A DNA stretch of 24,045 bases from NCBI GenBank assembly GCA_019649035.1, contig BMAT01010738.1:545672-569716 (forward strand). The letters run 5' to 3'. This document shows positions 20,701-24,045 of this stretch, piece after piece. How positions within the stretch are numbered: the first letter of the stretch is position 1; every line of letters begins with the position of its first letter. The notes under the pieces were generated by a model. That model was not told the DNA's origin. It saw only the letters and a program-made list of their open reading frames with translations, and made no database searches. The stretch is from Elysia marginata. Its lineage: Eukaryota; Mollusca; Gastropoda; Plakobranchidae. The position numbers and the translations under genes are program-made.

Positions 20701-22592
20701 TGAGGTCTGAGGCATAGATGAACTCCGCAGTGATTCTCAGCTGGAGAGCGCTGCCATAAAGCTTCTGGTTCATCTCCCTAGGTTCTGGCCAATATTTTAG
20801 TCTGGCAATTCATCTTTTGAAATTAATCTCCCAAAAACAAAGCCTTTTTCATTAGGTTTCAAATTGTTAAAATAATCCACCCACTTCTATCTGGCGCATC
20901 AATAGAGGCAGGGCTGTCTTGAATCTCTCTGCCAAGTCTACTGCATCTAAAACCTGGATCTTTTCAGAGAATGATGCCTTCACAATAGTTGAACAAATAT
21001 CGGGTAGATGCTGGCTTGGCACTGAATCCAACATTTTCTTTGAGGAGACACAAAAGAAAATACTAATTACAAAATTAATAATAACAGCTTTTTATCAAGC
21101 ACTATCTTTTGAAGAAAAAATACAATCAAACAAGAATTGCCCAGTGTCTTTAAGAAATCTCTATGCCCATAATAAAAATTAGTCTTTAGTTATGTAAACA
21201 AAAAATAAATTGTCAGTAAATATTTGTCATGTGATATATATAGACTGAAAACTGAATGACTGGCATTTCTAAGAGTGTTTTAGAGAAAGCAAAAAATAAA
21301 CTTACTTCTACAGTTTTATTCACAACCCCCAAAAAATCATTTTAATATATATTTAAAATAATCTCATAAAACATTTTTATGCCTCCATTCCAAAAAAAAT
21401 AAAAAATCTGAAATTTTAAAACCTTGAGTTTGGCGACCACAGGAATAGAGGTATCAAGCATGTCGACAAGTTTAGTTGCTTGTTCTCTGAAATTTTCTGC
21501 AAGTGACTCCAGCTCTTCACTAGTTTTGATTTCGTCTAGGGAGAAAAGAGAACTTTTTTAAAATTTAGGAAACTTTGACAGATATTTTGAAATGATTTTG
21601 CTGGCACATTAAAAATTTTCAACAAAGCAAAGCAAGAAAACCAAGAAACAAAAACAAAAGCATAACAAGTAATTTGTAATATTTATATTTATATTATTGC
21701 TATTGTTGCAAAAGTTCAAAGAGTCAATTTCAGAAAACATTCTTTTAATGCTGGCAAAAGCTTGTAAATTCACACCATTGTCATCATCAGAAAGCTTGTC
21801 AAGTTGCTTGACTGTTGCGATGGGATAGGGAGTTTCTTGAAGCATGGATTCCACCTGGAAGCGACAAAGGCCTGTCACTAAAAGTGTGTATGCAGGTCGT
21901 GGCCAGTTGGTGCCTGTTATCTGAACCACAACAGCAGCAGTTCCAATAGGGTGTACTTTTGATACATCTTCATCCTTTCCATATGAAAAAGAGAAAACGA
22001 AAATCATCTTTTTCACAATCAACAATACAGATATATATATATATCTATATATAAAAAATTATATGTATATATAAATCATTGAGTTTTGACCAGGATTATG
22101 TTTGAGATTTACAGGTAAGAGTTTGTAACACTAAGTTTTAAGTGCCAATAACACCTGCTCAAAGTTAAAAGCAATGTTGGCTTCTAAATACACATAATTT
22201 AAGATTTTCTAGCTTTAGATTAGAAATTTCAAAATTATGGTTATCAAAAACTTCAAAAAATTACACATTTTAATTCATAGTAAATTACAAAATTACTTTT
22301 ATATTCCACAAAAGCTTACTGTAGTAATGATGAATTAAAAGCTTTACTCCTGTATATATTTAAATTCTGATTTTTGTAAACTAGAGCTTTGGTTGACAAA
22401 TACTTGATATAAATAAAAATGAAAAAAAAATTGCCATGAATGTCTCGAGATAATGTTTTGAAAAACAAGTTAATACCTCAGTCAAAACTATCACTTACTA
22501 TTCCATCTGAGCCATTTGTTTTTGGTATCACACCTATAATAGTGCTCCTTAAGGTATTGCGGTCCATGAGACGACTCTTCACCATATTCATG
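6487..22592 (-). CDS. LONP2: LONP2, peroxisomal Lon protease homolog (lacks first coding exon)
   Basis: LONP2 is an ATP-dependent serine protease of the peroxisomal matrix that degrades damaged matrix proteins and supports processing of PTS1-imported enzymes. Seventeen coding exons run from 22592 down to the TGA at 6489-6487, and phases agree at every GT-AG junction, giving 807 visible residues (human LONP2 is 852). Domains in order: Lon substrate-binding domain (about 1-190), acidic and helical linker (about 205-290), AAA+ module (about 300-540) with Walker A GPPGVGKT (342-349), Walker [10 protein letters not shown] (406-414), sensor-1 ATANN (456-460) and sensor-2 region GVRTLERRI (527-535), then the S16 protease domain (about 598-790) with catalytic Ser698 in KDGPSAG and Lys739 in GGIKEK. 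The protein ends HSKL, a PTS1 signal. That tail and the LONP2-type substrate-binding domain exclude mitochondrial LONP1. The initiator and about 40 residues lie beyond the window. Confidence 0.97.
6598..7683 (-). other. LONP2 last intron
   Basis: AT-rich intron with scattered A and T runs. No other exon, RNA gene or recognisable mobile element was seen. Confidence 0.8.
7684..7794 (-). CDS. LONP2: LONP2 visible exon 16, catalytic lysine
   Basis: It encodes [37 protein letters not shown]. The Lys of GGIKEK (codon 7780-7782) completes the Ser-Lys catalytic dyad. Donor GTTAGT, phase 0. Confidence 0.97.
7795..8588 (-). other. LONP2 intron between exons 15 and 16
   Basis: AT-rich intron. It carries one fragment (8527-8550) of a dispersed repeat also seen at 305-330 and 4056-4080. 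Nothing else is recognisable. Confidence 0.75.
8527..8550 (+). repeat. dispersed repeat fragment (TTATCCAGGTTCAAAT family)
   Basis: The motif TATTCAAATTATCCAGGTTC followed by AAAT also appears, slightly changed, at 305-330 (TTGGAATTATCCAGGTTCAA) and 4056-4080 (ATTCAAACTATCTGGGTTCA). Three copies in one orientation within 24 kb imply a common interspersed element. The 305 copy is followed by GGCTCAACTGTAA, a possible CAGTTGAGCC terminus on the other strand. Confidence 0.5.
8589..8786 (-). CDS. LONP2: LONP2 visible exon 15, catalytic serine
   Basis: It encodes [40 protein letters not shown] and [13 protein letters not shown]. The nucleophile Ser in GPSAG is codon 8697-8699. It is about three residues shorter than human LONP2 just before the DIH.HFPAGA strand. 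The donor is GTGAGT. Confidence 0.97.
8787..9385 (-). other. LONP2 intron between exons 14 and 15
   Basis: AT-rich intron with no recognisable gene, RNA or mobile element. Confidence 0.8.
9386..9598 (-). CDS. LONP2: LONP2 visible exon 14, start of S16 protease domain
   Basis: It encodes [58 protein letters not shown] and [19 protein letters not shown] and [13 protein letters not shown] are core Lon protease-domain strands. Phase 0 at both ends. Confidence 0.97.
10144..10379 (-). CDS. LONP2: LONP2 visible exon 13, sensor 2 and variable linker
   Basis: It begins [20 protein letters not shown] (sensor-2 Arg in GVR) and continues RAVAVKV. A polar linker rich in Glu, Lys, Gln and Ser spans about residues 554-580, then [15 protein letters not shown] leads into the protease domain. 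The acceptor TTTGCAG was preferred over a second AG seven bases on because only the first keeps frame. Confidence 0.95.
10560..10714. mobile_element. 155-bp Tigger/pogo-type MITE with TA target duplication
   Basis: The left end CAGTGCAGACTGCTTAAGTC (from 10560) and the right end, read on the minus strand as CAGTGGAGTCCATTTAACTT (from 10714), are imperfect terminal inverted repeats. Both are flanked by TA (10558-10559 and 10715-10716), the target duplication of Tc1/mariner/pogo elements. There is no coding capacity, so it would move only with help from a related transposase. The superfamily call rests on the CAGT start and the TA duplication. Confidence 0.65.
10717..11934 (-). other. rest of LONP2 intron between exons 12 and 13
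   Basis: No exon seen. On the minus strand, 11170-11215 reads GACGATAAATATTGTCTCAT followed by CTTATCTCATCC. Such simple tails occur at LINE 3' ends, but no coding remnant was found next to it. Confidence 0.6.
11935..12061 (-). CDS. LONP2: LONP2 visible exon 12
   Basis: It encodes [35 protein letters not shown] and DDTVRLI, the small helical AAA+ subdomain. HLIPKQL.EHGL is conserved. The donor is GTAAGC in phase 1. Confidence 0.96.
12062..13182 (-). other. LONP2 intron between exons 11 and 12
   Basis: AT-rich intron. Open frames here are short and unlike any known protein. No recognisable element except loosely repeat-like sequence at 12150-12290. Confidence 0.7.
13183..13288 (-). CDS. LONP2: LONP2 visible exon 11, sensor 1
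   Basis: It encodes [30 protein letters not shown] and MEIIQ. ATANN is the sensor-1 motif and [11 protein letters not shown] follows as in all Lon proteins. The donor is a good GTAAGC. Confidence 0.96.
13351..13376 (+). repeat. poly(A) tract, 26 bases
   Basis: A pure A run directly upstream (plus sense) of ordinary intron sequence. It could be a retroposon tail, but no retroposon body was recognised to its left, which is LONP2 exon 11 and its acceptor region. Confidence 0.9.
13788..13867 (-). CDS. LONP2: LONP2 visible exon 10
   Basis: It encodes [20 protein letters not shown] and [22 protein letters not shown] is a Lon signature. The acceptor is TTCTTTAG. The donor CA|GTATCC is non-ideal but is the only GT that yields DHYLNV across the junction; the frame hits a stop six bases further on. 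Confidence 0.92.
14161..14308 (-). CDS. LONP2: LONP2 visible exon 9, Walker B
   Basis: It encodes [34 protein letters not shown] and [13 protein letters not shown]. The Walker B Asp-Glu pair coordinates Mg and activates water for ATP hydrolysis. The [13 protein letters not shown] pore-loop region is near invariant in Lon. Donor GTGAGA. Confidence 0.97.
14309..15095 (-). other. LONP2 intron between exons 8 and 9
   Basis: AT-rich intron containing a run of nine C (14729-14737) and a TAGGCCTA octamer (14930-14937). No other gene signal. Confidence 0.75.
15096..15281 (-). CDS. LONP2: LONP2 visible exon 8, Walker A
   Basis: It encodes [20 protein letters not shown] onward through [20 protein letters not shown] to LGREFH. 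The Walker A P-loop GPPGVGKT that binds ATP sits at 15143-15166. The donor GTAGAT splits an Arg codon. Confidence 0.97.
15370..15387 (+). repeat. (GT)n microsatellite followed by G7 run
   Basis: Alternating GT directly followed by a run of G, in the intron between exons 7 and 8. Simple-sequence repeat. Confidence 0.9.
15635..15707 (+). mobile_element. possible piggyBac-type terminus with perfect palindrome
   Basis: TTAA (15635-15638) is followed by CCCGTTGAGTGCCTGGCCCG, resembling piggyBac ends, which start CCC inside a TTAA duplication. Inside, GCCCGGAAC occurs at 15654-15662 and again in a perfect 21-base palindrome at 15687-15707 (arms TGCCCGGAAC and GTTCCGGGCA around a single A). No matching right end with GGG before TTAA was found, so this is at best one end of an element. 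Confidence 0.35.
16296..16625 (+). mobile_element. tRNA-derived SINE, antisense to LONP2
   Basis: The 5' part looks like a degenerate tRNA. It has a Pol III A box TGGCAGAGTGG (16305-16315) and B box GGTTTGATTCC (16349-16359), and the 3' arm CCATGCC only partly pairs with the GGCAGCG start. A tRNA-unrelated body follows, including ACCTGTAAAATGGGTACCC, and the element ends AATAAAGTGTGT plus a 12-base poly(A) at 16614-16625. It is GC-rich compared with the flanks. No clear target-site duplication was found. It lies in the intron between LONP2 exons 7 and 8. Open frames in it are not protein genes. Confidence 0.85.
16831..16905 (-). CDS. LONP2: LONP2 visible exon 7
   Basis: A 75-base exon encoding [20 protein letters not shown] and IVQA. 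NYLELM.ELPW is the conserved start of the Lon AAA+ region. The donor AA|GTCAGT was chosen because it restores both frame and exact human spacing to the next exon. Confidence 0.92.
16906..18411 (-). other. LONP2 intron between exons 6 and 7
   Basis: AT-rich intron with a CAA microsatellite (17721-17803). The 90-codon plus-strand frame at 17439-17711 shows no known domain and is judged chance. Nothing else recognised. Confidence 0.7.
17721..17803 (+). repeat. (CAA)n microsatellite, interrupted
   Basis: Mostly CAA units, broken by single CGA and CAG units and a TACCATTAA interruption near 17755. Simple repeat inside a LONP2 intron. Confidence 0.95.
18412..18510 (-). CDS. LONP2: LONP2 visible exon 6
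   Basis: It encodes [20 protein letters not shown] and [12 protein letters not shown], the coiled region just before the AAA+ module. [10 protein letters not shown] is the conserved Lon signature here. Codons are split at both ends (donor CG|GTAATC). Confidence 0.93.
18919..19094 (-). CDS. LONP2: LONP2 visible exon 5, acidic linker
   Basis: It starts [20 protein letters not shown] after the acceptor GCCACAG. It ends in a run rich in Asp and Glu ([19 protein letters not shown]) and then LESKI. Human LONP2 also has an acidic stretch here, but the sequence is not conserved residue by residue. The donor GTAAGA leaves a codon split after two bases. Confidence 0.9.
19490..20294 (+). pseudogene. 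decayed non-LTR retrotransposon ORF2, 3' part (reverse transcriptase end and C-terminal region)
   Basis: Broken plus-strand frames recall the end of a LINE ORF2 and its C-terminal cysteine-rich region. [14 protein letters not shown] (from about 19508) is the post-catalytic RT motif that usually reads [21 protein letters not shown] (about 19612) is the usual YLG motif. [20 protein letters not shown] (about 19766) matches the GFGY.W motif, and [20 protein letters not shown] (about 20093) resembles the E.HVLF.C segment. The frame is interrupted by many stops and shifts, so the copy is long dead. The catalytic YADD box and endonuclease are absent, consistent with a 5'-truncated insertion in the LONP2 intron between exons 4 and 5. 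Confidence 0.7.
20690..20815. repeat. possible interspersed repeat near LONP2 exon 4
   Basis: A GC-richer block (TGGTAGATCAGATGGTGAGG followed by CTGAGGCATAGATGAACTCC and GCTGGAGAGCGCTGCC) after a CTTCTTCTTC run. Its composition differs from the flanking intron, which suggests inserted repeat sequence, but no family could be recognised and no second copy is in the window. Confidence 0.3.
20885..21037 (-). CDS. LONP2: LONP2 visible exon 4
   Basis: A 51-codon exon in phase 0 at both ends. It encodes [19 protein letters not shown], then [20 protein letters not shown] and LLMRQIE, the end of the N-domain. The [11 protein letters not shown] block is strongly conserved in Lon proteases. The donor is GTGGGT. 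Confidence 0.93.
21423..21535 (-). CDS. LONP2: LONP2 visible exon 3, substrate-binding domain
   Basis: The acceptor is CTCCCTAG and the donor GTTTTA, the latter poor. The exon encodes [20 protein letters not shown] and on to [13 protein letters not shown], matching the helical part of the LONP2 N-domain (human LSEQF, MLDMSVPAVAKL). Confidence 0.9.
21776..21974 (-). CDS. LONP2: LONP2 visible exon 2, substrate-binding domain
   Basis: It encodes [20 protein letters not shown] through [20 protein letters not shown] to [17 protein letters not shown] and [10 protein letters not shown] are hallmark strands of the Lon N-terminal domain. The acceptor is GGAAAG after a T-rich tract. The donor G|GTGTGA is weak but is the phase-1 site that joins the next exon with the expected length. 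Reading through instead enters Asn-rich low-complexity sequence. Confidence 0.88.
22030..22075. repeat. (TA)n-rich low-complexity tract
   Basis: Alternating TA with small interruptions just upstream (minus sense) of LONP2 visible exon 2. Low-complexity sequence without further signal. Confidence 0.85.
22499..22592 (-). CDS. LONP2: LONP2 visible exon 1 (coding exon 2 of the gene)
   Basis: The acceptor is CATCTCAG and the donor GTAAGT. The first base closes a split codon. The exon encodes [20 protein letters not shown] and continues [11 protein letters not shown], matching the human segment LQLVRSRLL through STILGVIP. The in-frame ATG at the start is internal by homology and is not taken as the initiator. 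Confidence 0.92.
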
Positions 22593-23317
22593 CTGAGATG
22601 AGTTGAAAAAAGGCAATATGCAGAGAGCATCAATATCGACTTGACAAAAAGCAAAAAAACATAGACTGTAATATATACTTTACCATGATTTTCATTCTGT
22701 ATATGGAATGCTTTTTTTGCATATGGTAATCATTAAAACATTGGATTTTTGGCAGAAAGTTTTTGAATTTTTACTGTCTTAAACTGTGTGTTTATTGATC
22801 TAAAACTGATAAGTGCTCTTGAATAGGACAATGCCCTTGGACTGAAAATAGACACTGTTAAAATTTTCTCTCTAAAGTCTAAGTGTATCTAGAAGCTTAA
22901 ATTTCATACACTTAAATTCTTAAATTTTTCTGGGAACTTTGACTTTAAAAAATGATCCAGATAAAGATGATTTTACTTAAATTCTTGTTGATTTATTTGT
23001 GTTGGTGAAACAAGTATTGAAGCAATGATACTTATTTTTAAGGGCTTGCTAGAAATTGATGTAAAAATTAGCCTTCATAAGGGCTTTTATGGAATTTCTA
23101 AAAACAAAACATGAGTGCAACAATCAAGTCACTGTGTCCCATTAGGCCTAAGTTGCGGTCAAAATGTACTGATATGGTTGAAAAAAGATGTTAATACTAG
23201 GGTGACAGGAAAGTAGTTTTATTCAATCATGTTGGGATTTCAATAAGACCCAAACAGAACTAAAACAACAAGAAAAGCAAACTAACATTCAGTATTCTGT
23301 CACATGTGCTTGGGTGG

Positions 23318-23410
23318 CAAATTTTGGTACCCCAACCCCTCAATGATCAGCAAATTTGTATATGCTGCAAATTTTACGAAAATTTACCGATTTTAAGTGA
23401 AATATATATC
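23318..23410 (+). repeat. interspersed repeat copy B (related to 4895-5070)
   Basis: GGCAAATTTTGGTACC, CTGCAAATTTT and CGATTTTAAGTGAAA occur in the same order and similar spacing as on the minus strand at 4895-5070. Copy B has an extra 12 or so bases (ACGAAAATTTAC) before CGATT. Confidence 0.6.
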
Positions 23411-23422
23411 GGAGTAATTTCC

Positions 23423-23527
23423 GGTAGGTCCCTAAGGTCCCTACAAGAAGCGATACCAAAGGGGTTTTGCTTGGCATCGGGACGAAGCTCCCAGGCCCAC
23501 AGGGACCTTCTGTAAGGGGTGCCTACC
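23423..23527. repeat. 105-bp GC-rich foldback element
   Basis: GGTAGG (23423-23428) pairs with CCTACC (23522-23527), AAGGTCCCT (23434-23442) pairs with AGGGACCTT (23501-23509), and GATACCAA (23452-23459) pairs with TTGGCATC (23471-23478) with one G-T type mismatch. Together they give a long interrupted hairpin. It adjoins repeat copy B and may be part of the same element. No target-site duplication was evident. Confidence 0.55.
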
Positions 23528-23758
23528 ATAGATTATGTGCCGAAGCGGCCTTGGCTTAGGCTAAGGCCAGGTCTAAGTGGTGTGTGGCAGGTTGAGCGCT
23601 AGTACCTAGGCTTAGGCTAGTACCCTACATTATGTTACTAAACCTAGCGTGTTCCACTGAGTCAACTGGTCAAGTCGGGTCAGCTGATTGATGATTAATG
23701 GTTTCTGTGTTCTGTGGCCACCTGGGGCCCGCTGTGTGTGTATGGCTGCTGAACGCGG

Positions 23759-23759
<1 letters not shown>

Positions 23760-23807
<48 letters not shown>

Positions 23808-23825
23808 TGTGTGTGAGAGAGAGGG
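23760..23825 (+). repeat. (GA)n-(GT)n-(GA)n compound microsatellite
   Basis: About 45 bases of GA, then about 11 of GT, then GA again and a G run. The Ser-Leu repeat proteins that can be read from the other strand here are artefacts of this microsatellite. Confidence 0.97.
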
Positions 23826-24045
23826 GGATGATACAAGTGATTTATAAATTTTGCATGTTTTTTTAATATATGCCACAGCTGCAAACATGACAAAACAACT
23901 GCAAGAGGCCGGTAAATGAAAACGGAGGCTTCTTGTTTTACAAACCAACAAAAACACATGAACCGGTACTATACTTTAGGCCTATTGATACCGTCGCCCT
24001 TTTCTATTACAGCAACATCGCTCCAATAGCCTACTGGAGTATCAA

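Larger units (their letters stand above)
22593..24045 (-). other. LONP2 5' intron (or upstream region), first coding exon not found
   Basis: No minus-strand frame here encodes the expected N-terminal motif of LONP2 (human form LPLLL through LLPGSTMR). The visible exon 1 begins with one base of a split codon after a proper acceptor, so an earlier exon must exist. The stretch holds AT-rich sequence to about 23300, then a GC-richer block with a repeat copy, a foldback and a microsatellite. Confidence 0.7.

Noticed and set aside
23380..23530. Minus-strand frame containing LTEGPCGPGSFVPMPS, faintly like the LONP2 N-terminus (EG and PGS spacing)
   Set aside because: The conserved LLPG core is not there (CGPG instead), there is no supported acceptor or donor in the needed phase, and the segment lies in a foldback repeat.
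23630..23959. Minus-strand proteins with Ser-Leu or His-Thr repeats
   Set aside because: Artefacts of the GA/GT microsatellite at 23760-23825.
23990..24045. Acceptor-like CCCTTTTCTATTACAG on the plus strand near the window end
   Set aside because: The sequence after it is too short to judge and does not resemble a known protein. It could be chance.

Overview
The window is animal nuclear DNA: AT-rich, with two spliced protein genes, GT-AG introns and decayed transposons. The proteins and the repeat content (TAGGCCTA octamers, TCTAGATCTAGATC runs, a tRNA-derived SINE) suggest a marine or freshwater invertebrate, most likely a spiralian and perhaps a gastropod mollusc. That placement is inference; the species cannot be named from the sequence.

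Layout. Positions 22-2519 (+) hold the last four coding exons of METTL3, the catalytic subunit of the mRNA N6-adenosine methyltransferase, followed by a 3' UTR with an AATAAA at 2801-2806. Positions 2820-6486 are intergenic, between two convergent (tail-to-tail) genes, and carry hairpin and repeat debris. Positions 6487-22592 (-) hold 17 coding exons of LONP2, the peroxisomal Lon protease. Its reading frame stays open across every inferred junction, giving 807 visible residues that end in the peroxisomal targeting tripeptide SKL. Only the first coding exon, about 40 residues, is missing; it should lie beyond 24045. Positions 22593-24045 are therefore read as part of LONP2 intron 1, with a foldback element, a copy of an interspersed repeat and a GA/GT microsatellite.

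The LONP2 introns contain several mobile-element remnants: a tRNA-derived SINE (16296-16625), a badly decayed non-LTR retrotransposon (about 19490-20294), a short TA-flanked Tigger/pogo-type MITE (10560-10714), and a possible piggyBac-type fragment (about 15635-15710). METTL3 intron 3 holds a further Tigger-like remnant.

The two genes act in different compartments: METTL3 in nuclear RNA methylation, LONP2 in peroxisomal matrix protein quality control. Nothing in the sequence suggests joint function beyond adjacency. No prokaryotic operon, CRISPR array, rRNA or functional tRNA was seen. I found no clearly new biological system. The most unusual items are the foldback elements and a repeat family with copies at both ends of the LONP2 locus.
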